DNA of 64,000 nt from Aliivibrio fischeri (GTDB lineage: Bacteria; Pseudomonadota; Gammaproteobacteria; Enterobacterales; Vibrionaceae): assembly GCF_009727955.1 (NCBI RefSeq), contig NZ_WOBR01000002.1, positions 124,001 through 188,000 of the forward strand, written 5' to 3'. Shown here in pieces: positions 1 through 8,464 of the stretch. Below the pieces are notes generated by a model. It was not told the origin of the DNA, ran no database searches, and saw only the letters and a list, made by a program, of their open reading frames with translations. The stretch's first letter is position 1. Each line of letters opens with the position of its first letter. The translations under genes were made by a program, and so were the position numbers.

Positions 1-1
1 G

Positions 2-193
2 ACCAAAAACTGGGAAGCTCAATACACAGCAGAGGGACTATCACCAAAACTGGGAAAATCAAATAAATTAATTACTGGTGGCTATGGCCAAGACACTGCC
101 ATTTATCTTCCTGAAGATGGTAACTACGTTTGGAGCTTAGAATTTACATCTCAAGGAGAACCAAAATCAATGATGGTTTCTAGGTGTAAATAA
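2..193 (+). CDS. C-terminal end of an unidentified protein (5' end outside window)
   Basis: An open frame enters from the left edge and stops at 191-193, giving the last 63 residues of a protein. The visible part alternates aromatic and glycine residues (GGYGQDTAIYLPEDGNYVW) and ends with a single Cys near the terminus (SRCK), which suggests a beta-sandwich domain. It lies upstream of maltoporin on the same strand, so a carbohydrate-binding end of a secreted amylase or pullulanase is possible, but that is inference from context. I do not recognise the family. A perfect hairpin follows 44 bases downstream. Confidence 0.55.
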   Translation, partial: TKNWEAQYTAEGLSPKLGKSNKLITGGYGQDTAIYLPEDGNYVWSLEFTSQGEPKSMMVSRCK

Positions 194-236
194 CCCCTCC
201 TTTACCTTAAATTAATGAATAAAATATGAACTATTT

Positions 237-264
237 CTAACCAACAATGTCTATTGTTGGTTAG
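237..264 (+). terminator. Perfect 12-bp hairpin after the upstream gene
   Basis: Bases 237-248 are the exact reverse complement of 253-264, with a 4-base loop. It stands 44 bases after the stop of the partial gene. The downstream flank (ATCACATTTCTG) is not a clean T run, so termination is possible but not certain. Its right arm overlaps a CRP-like site at 255-270. Confidence 0.45.
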
Positions 265-270
265 ATCACA
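255..270 (+). promoter_or_regulatory. Candidate CRP site
   Basis: TGTTG-N6-TCACA: the right half matches the CRP consensus (TGTGA-N6-TCACA) fully and the left half 3 of 5. It overlaps the right arm of the hairpin at 237-264, so part of the match may be due to that structure. Confidence 0.35.
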
Positions 271-384
271 TTTCTGATTATTTCTTAATTTCACTCTTTT
301 ACGATTTTCCTCATTATTTCCAATTTCAAAATATCTTTCGGCGTGAGCCTTATCTCATAAATATTTTCAATCACTCCTACTAAG

Positions 385-400
385 TGTGATTATTATCAAA
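385..400 (+). promoter_or_regulatory. Candidate CRP site upstream of lamB
   Basis: TGTGA-TTATTA-TCAAA matches the CRP consensus at 9 of 10 half-site positions. CRP control of maltose genes is well established in enteric bacteria, and crp itself lies at 11831 in this window. Confidence 0.55.
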
Positions 401-458
401 AGAAGACCTGCCATTCATTTTTCTCCTCCTTAGTACTACGCCCTATCATCCTTAAAAA

Positions 459-468
459 GAGGAGGAGG
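459..468 (+). promoter_or_regulatory. Candidate MalT box
   Basis: GAGGAGGAGG matches the MalT box GGGGAKGAGG at 9 of 10 positions. A weaker copy lies on the opposite strand at 421-430. MalT activates lamB in enteric bacteria; here the link is by motif and target gene only, and purine-rich runs can match by chance. Confidence 0.4.
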
Positions 469-603
469 GCAAAATACCTATTTATTTTTAATCTGTGTCT
501 CGTTCGATAACGACAGATGTTTACTTCACTTCCCTACACTGCCATGAGTTAAGTAAACGTTTTCAAATCAAAATATCCTGAAAAAAGGAAATAGGATTTT
601 ACG

Positions 604-1947
604 ATGAAAATGAATAAATACACATTGCTTGCCGCTGCTGTTTCTACAGCATTATTTTCTGGCGCTACACTTGCTGAAACCGATGTTGCTCTGGATGTCA
701 TCGCAGGTGACGAAGCTGCACCAAAAGTTGAAAAAGTAAATGGAACTGATGTTATTTCAGATGGTTGGGAAGTACACGGTTACGCGTCAATGAACTTCCG
801 TATGGTAGATGGTGAAACAGTAGATACTGAATTTGGTAAGCCAGATTACAAAACCGCAGGTACACACGGAAAAAGTACTAACCAAGTTGAATTCGTAATC
901 AAAAAACATACTGAGCACGCAAATGGTGTTTGGTCTGATTTTGTTGTTCGTTCAGAATACGGTAATGGTAACTCTTACGCTTACTCATCTCCAGGCAGCC
1001 AAAAAGCCAACACAACAGCACAATTTGAAATCAAAGAAACCTATGTTGAAATTGGTGGCTTATCTTACCTAGGTGAAGATACCTCTATCTGGGGTGGTCA
1101 ACGTTACCTAAACCGTTCTGCAAGTGCACTATCAGGTGAATTCTGGAAACAATCATCAGGTGTTGGTGCTGGTATCCAAACTAAGATTGCAGGCAACACA
1201 GCAGGTATTGCAATTGTTGCTGCAGATACAGACGGTGATATCAATAATGGCCCTGGTGCTGATGGTCGACAAACACTAACCTCACATGATTTATACTACT
1301 ACGGTGTTGATGTTGGCTTTGGTAGCTTAGACTTTGATTTCAAATACATTACTCAAGCTAACGTTCAAGATGATGACGGTATTGGTGCTTCTATCACATT
1401 AAACTCTAGCTACTACGGCCTAGATGGTTGGTCACAAACAGCGATTGCTTACGGTAAAGGCGCAGCTCAAAACCGTGGTGTGAACTTTGGTAGCTGGTCA
1501 GGCGGCGATGACAATGCTGAATCTATCTTCTTCACTTCTGGTGGTGTGGTAAACATCTCTGAAAACTGGCAAATGGGTTCTGAAGTAACGTATTTTGCGG
1601 CATTAGATGAATTATTTGGTGCAAAAGATCTAAAACGTTACATCGTTGCGGCACGTCCATCATACAAAGTAAACGATAACCTTCGTCTTGAAGCAACAGG
1701 TTCTTACGCTCATGAAGAAGGTGCTGAAGGTTATTGGGGACGTACAGGTGATGATCTGAAGAGTGACATTATTAACGTTGAATTAGCAGCTGCATTTACA
1801 GTGAACGCTGACTATTTCGGCCGTCCACAAATCAAACCATACGTGAGCTACATTACCGCTGATGATGAAGCAAGTGCTAAACAAATTGGCATTAAAGATG
1901 GTAAGTCAGAAACAATTATCGGTGTACACACTGAAATCTGGTTCTAA
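604..1947 (+). CDS. lamB: Maltoporin (LamB family)
   Basis: This is an outer-membrane trimeric porin for maltose and maltodextrins. The 447-residue protein opens with a signal peptide (about residues 1-24, ending ATLA). The mature part is rich in alternating aromatic and polar strands, typical of an 18-stranded beta barrel, and ends in Trp-Phe as outer-membrane proteins commonly do. A second ATG lies two codons in, but the first has the better ribosome-binding site (TAGGA, 7 bases away). malM follows on the same strand after an intrinsic terminator, and CRP- and MalT-like sites lie upstream, supporting a maltose role. The family also holds porins for other sugars, so substrate range is inferred. 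Confidence 0.88.
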   Translation: MKMNKYTLLAAAVSTALFSGATLAETDVALDVIAGDEAAPKVEKVNGTDVISDGWEVHGYASMNFRMVDGETVDTEFGKPDYKTAGTHGKSTNQVEFVIKKHTEHANGVWSDFVVRSEYGNGNSYAYSSPGSQKANTTAQFEIKETYVEIGGLSYLGEDTSIWGGQRYLNRSASALSGEFWKQSSGVGAGIQTKIAGNTAGIAIVAADTDGDINNGPGADGRQTLTSHDLYYYGVDVGFGSLDFDFKYITQANVQDDDGIGASITLNSSYYGLDGWSQTAIAYGKGAAQNRGVNFGSWSGGDDNAESIFFTSGGVVNISENWQMGSEVTYFAALDELFGAKDLKRYIVAARPSYKVNDNLRLEATGSYAHEEGAEGYWGRTGDDLKSDIINVELAAAFTVNADYFGRPQIKPYVSYITADDEASAKQIGIKDGKSETIIGVHTEIWF

Positions 1948-1960
1948 CTGAGTTAAAGTG

Positions 1961-1986
1961 AAAGGCGGCCAAATGGCTGCCTTTTT
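1961..1986 (+). terminator. Intrinsic terminator between lamB and malM
   Basis: A 10-bp stem (AAAGGCGGCC with GGCTGCCTTT, one G-U pair) with an AAAT loop runs into TTTTT. It lies 13 bases after the lamB stop, so malM is probably transcribed by partial read-through and made at a lower level than the porin. Confidence 0.8.
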
Positions 1987-2020
1987 GCGTTTATTATCAC
2001 CTTAATAATGGAGTATCGTG

Positions 2021-2848
2021 ATGAACACGAAAAAATTGTTACTTAGTTTATTTATCGGTCTCTCTGTGACTGCGTGTTCTTCAACCGAAGCCATACAACA
2101 ACAGCCGATAGAACCGCTCGCAAACTCTCAAGTATGCTGTAGTGACTTTTCTCAATATCCTTGGATACAACTAGCGACAACGGAAGATATCGATTTCCAA
2201 TTAGATAAAGATTCACCTATTGGTCATTTTTCTGATGGAAACAGCTATTTTAATGCCTTCAAATTCGCTGAACGTTCAGGAAAAGTACAACTTCGTCTCT
2301 CTAGTTTAATGATTAATGACTCTGTTGCGGCACCAAAACTCATTGCTCTCGATCATGAGTTTAATGTGGTAAGTACAACAAGTTTAGACCAATTTGATAT
2401 CAAACCATCCGATGCATTTACTCGAACTCAGTTTCAATTAAATTTCCAACTTGATGCAGCTAAGACCCCTTATTTTATTATCTATTCTTCTAATGAGTAT
2501 TTAGGTCAGTCTATTAAGGTGAAGCACCCAGCAAGGATCAGAGCGGAAGAATTAGGTGAACCGATGCCAATGGTAACGGATCCAACTTATGCTTATGAGC
2601 GTTTTGGTAAACTAAAGCTATCGATAAAAACGCTTTCATTACAAGCGAATAAACAAGCTGCTCAACAACCTAAAGTAGCAATAAAATCAGCACAACCAGA
2701 AACCCACACTTTCTATAAAGAGGCTATTGTTGAAGCAGTAAAAACAAACGACATACCTAAAGCATTAGCACTACTAGAGGAAGCAAAAGCGTTGGGAATT
2801 AAAGATGCTCAAGATACATTTGTTCAAGCTTTAGAAAGTCAAAAATAA
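2021..2848 (+). CDS. malM: Maltose operon periplasmic lipoprotein MalM
   Basis: MalM is a periplasmic protein of the maltose regulon whose biochemical role is not settled. The 275-residue product starts with a lipoprotein signal whose lipobox VTAC places the modified Cys at residue 19. The N-terminal mature part has the CCxDFSQYPW stretch seen in MalM proteins. I chose the ATG at 2021 rather than the GTG one codon earlier because GGAG lies 7 bases before it. The C-terminal third (after about residue 205) is a Lys/Ala-rich helical extension. It sits directly downstream of lamB, which supports the assignment. Confidence 0.85.
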   Translation: MNTKKLLLSLFIGLSVTACSSTEAIQQQPIEPLANSQVCCSDFSQYPWIQLATTEDIDFQLDKDSPIGHFSDGNSYFNAFKFAERSGKVQLRLSSLMINDSVAAPKLIALDHEFNVVSTTSLDQFDIKPSDAFTRTQFQLNFQLDAAKTPYFIIYSSNEYLGQSIKVKHPARIRAEELGEPMPMVTDPTYAYERFGKLKLSIKTLSLQANKQAAQQPKVAIKSAQPETHTFYKEAIVEAVKTNDIPKALALLEEAKALGIKDAQDTFVQALESQK

Positions 2849-2865
2849 TTTCTTACCTTAATAAA

Positions 2866-2900
2866 AAAAGGCTTCTAACTTAATTAGTTAGAAGCCTTTT
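2866..2900. terminator. Bidirectional terminator between malM and the malic enzyme gene
   Basis: A 15-bp perfect stem (AAAAGGCTTCTAACT and its complement) with a 5-base loop has A and T tracts on both sides, so it can end transcripts of the converging genes on both strands. Confidence 0.88.
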
Positions 2901-2921
2901 CTACACGAAAGATAAAGCGAA

Positions 2922-4169
2922 TTACGCTTCCATGTATCCTTCAGGCATTTCAATACGAGCGACACCTGAATCAACAGCAGCTTGTGCTACCGCTTTAGCA
3001 ACACGTGGAAGTAAACGAGGATCCATTGGTTTTGGAATGATATAGTCAGAACCAAATGTCAGCGATTCAACGCCCGCGGCTTTTAATACCTCAACGGGTA
3101 CTTCTTCTTTAGCCAATTGACGAATTGCATCAACAGCAGCCAACTTCATTTCATCATTAATTTCACTTGCACGCACATCTAGCGCACCACGGAAGATAAA
3201 TGGGAAGCAAAGTACGTTATTTACTTGGTTTGGATAATCAGAACGGCCTGTACCCATGATTAGATCAGAACGAACTTCATGAGCTAATTCAGGTTTAATT
3301 TCAGGATCTGGGTTTGAACATGCAAAAACAACTGGTTTATCAGCCATTAACTTCAGATCTTCTGCATCTAATAAATTTGGACCAGATACACCCAAGAATA
3401 AATCGGCACCTTCGATAACATCTTGCAATGTGCGCTTATCAGTATTATTTGCAAAACGTTGTTTATACTCATTAATATCGTCACGACGAGTATGAATCAC
3501 ACCTTTACGATCCAGCATGTAGATCTTCTCACGCATTGCGCCACACTTAATAAGTAGCTCCATACATGCTACCGCTGCAGCACCAGCACCTAAACATACA
3601 ATGATCGCATCTTCTAACTTCTTACCTTGCAGCTCAATCGCATTTAGCATACCAGCAGCAGTTACGATCGCAGTACCATGTTGATCATCATGGAATACAG
3701 GTACATCACAAAGCTCAATAAGGCGACGTTCAATCTCAAAACAATCTGGTGCTTTAATATCTTCTAAGTTAATACCACCAAATGTATCTGCAATATTGGC
3801 AACCGTATCAACAAACTCATCAATCGTACGGTGTTTTACTTCGATATCAATAGAGTCTAAGCCTGCAAAACGTTTAAAAAGAAGCGACTTACCTTCCATT
3901 ACTGGTTTTGATGCAAGAGGACCTAAGTTACCTAAACCAAGAATCGCCGTACCATTTGAAATAACCGCAACCATGTTACCTTTTGATGTGTACTTATAAA
4001 CATCATCAGGGTTCTTTGCAATTTCACGTACAGGCTCAGCAACACCAGGGCTGTAAGCCAGTGCAAGGTCTTCTACTGTGTCAGCTGGTTTAGTCAATGC
4101 AACTTCAATTTTACCTGGAGTTGGGTAAGCGTGATAATCTAGAGCTTGCTTGCGAAATTCTTCAGACAT
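2922..4169 (-). CDS. NAD(P)-dependent malic enzyme, short form
   Basis: The enzyme oxidatively decarboxylates malate to pyruvate in the cytoplasm, yielding NAD(P)H. The 415-residue protein has the malic-enzyme N-terminal domain with NGTAILGLGNLG (about 72-83) and the metal-binding region EDIKAPDCFEIE (about 136-147). A Rossmann NAD(P) domain with the fingerprint GAGAAA (about 194-199) follows. It lacks the C-terminal phosphotransacetylase-like domain of long MaeB enzymes, so it is the compact YtsJ-like type. Coenzyme preference cannot be read from the sequence with confidence. It is a single-gene unit converging on malM and sharing a bidirectional terminator. Confidence 0.9.
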   Translation of the reverse strand: MSEEFRKQALDYHAYPTPGKIEVALTKPADTVEDLALAYSPGVAEPVREIAKNPDDVYKYTSKGNMVAVISNGTAILGLGNLGPLASKPVMEGKSLLFKRFAGLDSIDIEVKHRTIDEFVDTVANIADTFGGINLEDIKAPDCFEIERRLIELCDVPVFHDDQHGTAIVTAAGMLNAIELQGKKLEDAIIVCLGAGAAAVACMELLIKCGAMREKIYMLDRKGVIHTRRDDINEYKQRFANNTDKRTLQDVIEGADLFLGVSGPNLLDAEDLKLMADKPVVFACSNPDPEIKPELAHEVRSDLIMGTGRSDYPNQVNNVLCFPFIFRGALDVRASEINDEMKLAAVDAIRQLAKEEVPVEVLKAAGVESLTFGSDYIIPKPMDPRLLPRVAKAVAQAAVDSGVARIEMPEGYMEA

Positions 4170-4386
4170 GATGGTTTCCTGATTTAAAAGGTAACGTCAA
4201 AATAGTAAACCTCTATATTAGTTGATCTAGCTCAAACTTCATAGCCTTTGCTTACAGATCGTACCAACAAAAATGCCGAGCTATCGTACAAATTTGAGTT
4301 AGTGATAATTCAACTAAATACAGAAAAAATAAAAACACAATAAGAATAATCGAATACAGAAATGAACAAATCGTAAATTGCAGACA

Positions 4387-4417
4387 TAAAAAAAGGAGCC
4401 CTATTGGACTCCTCTTT
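4387..4417 (-). terminator. Terminator after rpmE
   Basis: Read on the minus strand, AGGAGTCC pairs with GGGCTCCT around a 4-base loop and is followed by a run of Ts (As at 4388-4394 on plus). It lies 17 bases beyond the rpmE stop. Confidence 0.82.
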
Positions 4418-4433
4418 TATCGGAAATTGGTAA

Positions 4434-4652
4434 TTATTTCTTAGAACCAATTGCACCGAAACGTTTGTTGAAGCGATCAACACGGCCGCCTGTATCAACG
4501 ATACGTTGCTTACCAGTGTAGAACGGGTGACATTTGTCACATACGTCTAGGTGGATTGAATCTTTGCCTAGTGCAGAGTTGAATTCGAACTCGTTGCCGC
4601 AAGAACAAGTAGCTTTAACAGCTGTGTATTCTGGGTGGATACCTACTTTCAT
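4434..4652 (-). CDS. rpmE: 50S ribosomal protein L31, zinc-binding form
   Basis: L31 is a small protein of the large ribosomal subunit that bridges to the 30S subunit. The 72-residue sequence starts MKVGIHPEY and keeps four cysteines, C16 and C18 (CSC) and C38 and C41 (CDKC), that mark the zinc-binding C+ form. Zinc-free paralogues lack these. It is divergent from priA, the order also found in enteric bacteria. The 239-base gap between rpmE and priA must hold promoters for both, but I could not assign boxes there with confidence. Confidence 0.95.
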   Translation of the reverse strand: MKVGIHPEYTAVKATCSCGNEFEFNSALGKDSIHLDVCDKCHPFYTGKQRIVDTGGRVDRFNKRFGAIGSKK

Positions 4653-4891
4653 GGGAAAACCTTAATAGTTTAGGCCGTGTCGCTATCCGATTCTAATGCC
4701 GGACACCACACGTAGTTTAACAAAAATAATAAGCGTAAATGGATTACACTTACTTAAGGTCGCGTATAGTAATGAATCTGGAGCGATCAATCAACTGATC
4801 TGTTACTTTTTTCACCGATTTTTTTACCCATTTGCGATATTTCTATCTAAGGGTAGACTATTCTCATTCCAATTTCTTAATGATGTTAACC

Positions 4892-7093
4892 ATGCCCTAT
4901 TCAATCGCTCATGTTGCACTGCCTGTTCCACTTGATCGCACCTTTGATTATCTTATTAAATCAGAGCAAAAACCTGTGATCGGTGGACGAGTAAAAGTTC
5001 CTTTTGGGCGTCAGCGTTTAATTGGTGTGGTAACAAAACTCAGCAATGAATCTGAGTTTGCTCGTGAGAAATTAAAAGCCATTGATGTCGTCATTGATGA
5101 ACAAAGCTTATGGCCTACCAATTTATACAAATTATTAAATTGGAGCAGTACGTATTATCAGTATCCATTAGGAGATACCTTAGCGAATGCAATGCCTTCA
5201 TGGCTTAGAAAAGGAAGAGAAGCCAATTTTGCTTCGTTAAAAGCTTGGCAAATTACCGAGCTAGGTAAGAATCAAGATTTAAATAAGCTAACCCGAGCTC
5301 CCAAACAAGCCAAAGCACTCAATTTAGTAAGGCATCAACAATGCAGCCATGAGCAAATGCTTGAAGAAGAAGTCACTGCAGCCACACTAAAAACGATTTC
5401 AGATAAAGGTTGGATTGAAGAGGTATCTCTCGCTCCGACACCAAGCTACTGGTATCGAGATGTTAAAGTCACTCAAGAAAAACCTCAACTCAATGAAGAG
5501 CAATCTATCGCTATTGCTACGGTCAATGCGAATCGTGAATTTGGTTGTTATCTATTAGAAGGGGTTACGGGGTCAGGAAAGACGGAAGTCTATTTACAGC
5601 TTCTAGAACCAATTTTAAAAGCCGGACGACAAGCGCTTATCTTGGTTCCTGAAATTGGTTTAACTCCACAAACCATTAATCGTTTTAAGCGTCGCTTTAA
5701 TGTACCTGTTGATGTTATTCACTCAGGACTTAATGACACTGAACGTTTAAATGCATGGCTAGCAGCAAGAGATAATCACGCCGGTATCATCATTGGTACT
5801 CGTTCAGCTCTATTTACGCCTTTTCATGATTTAGGGATCATCATTGTTGATGAAGAGCATGATGCCTCTTATAAGCAACAAGACAGCATGAGATACCATG
5901 CACGTGACTTAGCCGTGATGAGAGCCAACTTAGATAACATCCCTATTATTCTAGGCTCGGCAACGCCAGCGTTAGAAACATTACACAATGCGAATGTTGG
6001 AAAATATCATCATCTAACACTAACCAAACGCGCAGGTACTGCTATTCCTGCTCGTCATGGTGTTCTTGATGTAAAAGGCTTATATCTTAATAGTGGTTTA
6101 TCAGCACCATTAATTGCTCAGATGAGAAAACATTTATCTGAGGGCAATCAGGTTATGTTGTTTTTAAACCGCAGAGGCTTTTCACCAGCACTAATGTGTC
6201 ATGAATGCGGTTGGATGGCTGAATGTAAACGTTGCGATGCTTTCTATACTTTCCATCAACACTCAAATGAAATTCGTTGTCACCACTGTGGTTCACAACA
6301 GCCAATTATTCATCAATGTCAGGGGTGTGGATCGACACAGTTAATTTCTGTCGGTGTTGGTACAGAACAACTAGAAACACAATTAACCAATCTATTTCCC
6401 GAATACAAAACGGTTCGTATAGATAGAGATAGCACTCGTCGTAAAGGCAGCTTAGAAGACTATTTAGAAGCGATTAAGAACAATGAATACCAAATTTTAA
6501 TTGGCACTCAGATGCTGGCAAAAGGCCACCACTTTCCTAACGTTACTTTGGTTGGATTAATCGACGTAGACAGCTCTCTGTTTAGTAGTGATTTTCGAGC
6601 GCCTGAACGATTGGCTCAATTATTTATTCAGGTTGCTGGACGTGCTGGACGTGCAAGTAAACCAGGTGAAGTAATTCTACAAACTCACCACCCTGAGCAC
6701 TCACTACTACAAAGCTTATTACATCATGGTTATGGGCATTTTGCAGAGCACGCTTTAAAAGAGCGTAAATTTGCTCAATTACCACCTTATACCCATTTAT
6801 CTCTTTTTAGAGCGGAAGCAAATAATAACGAAAACGTGGAACAATTCTTACGGCAAGTGCGTGATATTTTAGAAAGCCACCCACAATTTCATGATGCAAC
6901 ACCAGTACTTGGGCCGATCCCTGCACCATTAGCCCGTCGTGCTGGTAAATACCGCTGGCAATTATTATTTCAAGCACCAAATCGGACGGTAATGCAATCA
7001 ATGCTTCGCGGTGCAAAAACCGCCATCGAACTTTTACCCCTAGCAAAAAAAGTTCGATGGACTTTAGATATTGAGCCACAAGATTTAAGTTAA
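4892..7093 (+). CDS. priA: Primosomal protein N', replication restart helicase PriA
   Basis: PriA is a 3'-5' DNA helicase that recognises stalled forks and loads the replicative helicase through PriB and DnaT. The start is placed at 4892 because the family begins near (M)xxxAHVALPVPLxRTFDYL; an upstream in-frame ATG at 4832 would add 20 unrelated residues. The 733-residue length matches the family. Visible features in order are the N-terminal DNA-binding region, Walker A GVTGSGKT (about residue 225), the DEEH box in VDEEHDASYKQQ, a zinc-binding cluster of CxxC pairs (CHECGWMAECKRCD, CHHC, CQGC), and the helicase C-terminal domain with QVAGRAGR. Its partner priB is at 47487. Confidence 0.95.
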   Translation: MPYSIAHVALPVPLDRTFDYLIKSEQKPVIGGRVKVPFGRQRLIGVVTKLSNESEFAREKLKAIDVVIDEQSLWPTNLYKLLNWSSTYYQYPLGDTLANAMPSWLRKGREANFASLKAWQITELGKNQDLNKLTRAPKQAKALNLVRHQQCSHEQMLEEEVTAATLKTISDKGWIEEVSLAPTPSYWYRDVKVTQEKPQLNEEQSIAIATVNANREFGCYLLEGVTGSGKTEVYLQLLEPILKAGRQALILVPEIGLTPQTINRFKRRFNVPVDVIHSGLNDTERLNAWLAARDNHAGIIIGTRSALFTPFHDLGIIIVDEEHDASYKQQDSMRYHARDLAVMRANLDNIPIILGSATPALETLHNANVGKYHHLTLTKRAGTAIPARHGVLDVKGLYLNSGLSAPLIAQMRKHLSEGNQVMLFLNRRGFSPALMCHECGWMAECKRCDAFYTFHQHSNEIRCHHCGSQQPIIHQCQGCGSTQLISVGVGTEQLETQLTNLFPEYKTVRIDRDSTRRKGSLEDYLEAIKNNEYQILIGTQMLAKGHHFPNVTLVGLIDVDSSLFSSDFRAPERLAQLFIQVAGRAGRASKPGEVILQTHHPEHSLLQSLLHHGYGHFAEHALKERKFAQLPPYTHLSLFRAEANNNENVEQFLRQVRDILESHPQFHDATPVLGPIPAPLARRAGKYRWQLLFQAPNRTVMQSMLRGAKTAIELLPLAKKVRWTLDIEPQDLS

Positions 7094-7146
7094 TGTCGGT
7101 TTTATCAACAATTTTCCTGTTGAAAAAGTGAAACAATCGGTCTTCA

Positions 7147-7162
7147 TGTGAGAGAAATCACA
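7147..7162 (+). promoter_or_regulatory. CRP site upstream of cytR
   Basis: TGTGA-GAGAAA-TCACA is a full consensus match to the CRP operator. It lies 123 bases before the cytR start in the priA-cytR gap. CRP dependence of cytR and joint CRP-CytR binding are known in Escherichia coli, so the site is likely functional. Confidence 0.8.
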
Positions 7163-7285
7163 ATACAGATGTAATTTTTGTTAAACGAGCCGTATTTAAA
7201 TCTTTATTTTATGAATAAAATATCTTCTCATTCAAATAGAGCAATCGTTTACTTTTAAGATAAAAGTATTGGGGAGAAGATAATT

Positions 7286-8293
7286 ATGGCGACAATGAAG
7301 GACGTTGCTTTATCGGCAGGAGTGTCAACAGCAACGGTATCACGAGCACTAATGACACCAGAAAAAGTATCATTATCCACTCGTAAGCGGGTTGAAGATG
7401 CAGTATTAGAAACGGGTTACTCACCAAGCACGTTAACTCGAACATTACGACGCAATGAGTCAAAAACCATTGTGACGATTGTTCCTGATATTTGCGATCC
7501 TTACTTTAGTGACATTATTCGTGGTATTGAAGATGCTGCCGTTGAAAATGGTTATGTCATTTTAGTGGGCGACAGCAGTCAGCAAAAAAAACGTGAACAC
7601 TCCTTTGTAAACCTTGTGTATACCAAGCAAGTTGATGGCATGGTATTACTTGGTTCAGATCTCCCTTTTAACGTTAGTCGCCAAGAACAAAAAAATTTAC
7701 CACCTCTTGTAATGGCGTGTGAATATGCACCAGAATTAGAACTGCCAACCGTTCATATCGATAACCTTACAGCGGCCTATGAAGCAGTTAACTACCTTAC
7801 TAAGTTAGGGCATAAGCACGTTGCCGAATTATCTGGCCCTGAGAGCTCCGCGCTCTGTCAGTTCAGACATCAAGGTTACCAGCAAGCACTTCGCCGAGCG
7901 GGGATCACCATGAATGCCTCTTATGTGCAATATGGTGATTTCACTTTCGAAGCGGGGGCAAAAGCAATCACTCAACTTCTTTCTCTTTCAACGCCACCAA
8001 CTGCCGTCTTTTGTCATAACGATATTATGGCAATCGGAGCGATTCAAAAAGCGAAACAAATGGGTTTTAGAGTGCCTCAAGACATTTCCATCATGGGATT
8101 TGATGATATTGAATTCTCTCAATATTGTGATCCTGCATTAACGACTATTTCGCAACCTCGTTATGAAATTGGTCGTCAATCTATGCTAATGCTACTTGAA
8201 TTATTAAAAGGCCATGATGTTCGTTCAGGCTCTCGATTACTCGAATCCTCATTGATTGTTAGAGAGAGTACGGCGTCCCCAAAAAACAAATAA
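7286..8293 (+). CDS. cytR: LacI-family regulator CytR
   Basis: CytR represses nucleoside uptake and catabolism genes together with CRP and is relieved by cytidine. The 335-residue protein has the LacI-type helix-turn-helix at the N terminus (MKDVALSAGVSTATVSRAL, residues 4-22) followed by the hinge and a periplasmic-binding-protein-like effector domain. The order priA-cytR-ftsN-hslVU is that of gamma-proteobacteria and supports CytR over other LacI members. A strong GGGGAG ribosome-binding site precedes the ATG, and a consensus CRP site lies upstream. Confidence 0.92.
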   Translation: MATMKDVALSAGVSTATVSRALMTPEKVSLSTRKRVEDAVLETGYSPSTLTRTLRRNESKTIVTIVPDICDPYFSDIIRGIEDAAVENGYVILVGDSSQQKKREHSFVNLVYTKQVDGMVLLGSDLPFNVSRQEQKNLPPLVMACEYAPELELPTVHIDNLTAAYEAVNYLTKLGHKHVAELSGPESSALCQFRHQGYQQALRRAGITMNASYVQYGDFTFEAGAKAITQLLSLSTPPTAVFCHNDIMAIGAIQKAKQMGFRVPQDISIMGFDDIEFSQYCDPALTTISQPRYEIGRQSMLMLLELLKGHDVRSGSRLLESSLIVRESTASPKNK

Positions 8294-8329
8294 AACATCT
8301 CGATTCATTCTTTAAGCCACGTTAACGCC

Positions 8330-8377
8330 AAAAAGTCATAACTCTAGACAATCAATTTGTCTAAATAGTGACTTTTT
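8330..8377. terminator. Two-stage hairpin terminator after cytR
   Basis: AAAAAGTCA (8330-8338) pairs with TGACTTTTT (8369-8377), and inside it TAGACAA (8345-8351) pairs with TTGTCTA (8357-8363). The outer stem ends in five Ts. The structure would end cytR transcripts, so ftsN has its own promoter in the remaining 87 bases. Confidence 0.75.
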
Positions 8378-8464
8378 GCGTACTTTTTTACACAAATACT
8401 GGTATGAGTTCACACAACTGATTACCATAAACGACCATCAGTGAATTTGTGTAAAGTAAAGATT

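Larger units (their letters stand above)
194..603 (+). promoter_or_regulatory. Intergenic control region of the lamB-malM genes
   Basis: This 410-base gap has no convincing gene. From left to right it holds a hairpin (237-264), two CRP-like sites (255-270 and 385-400) and a purine-rich motif with an inverted partner (421-430 and 459-468) that resembles MalT boxes. The lamB ribosome-binding site TAGGA lies 7 bases before the ATG. The layout fits an activator-dependent maltose promoter; the site assignments are by eye. Confidence 0.6.

Noticed and set aside
4310-4540. 76-residue open frame on minus overlapping rpmE
   Set aside because: It covers the rpmE 3' end and its terminator in another frame, and the protein has no family features.
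4832-4891. Longer N terminus for PriA
   Set aside because: The extra 20 residues do not resemble the family start, and the total from 4892 matches the usual PriA length.
7100-7130. Small TCAACA/TGTTGA hairpin after priA
   Set aside because: The stem has six pairs and is followed by As rather than Ts on plus, so it is not a convincing terminator.
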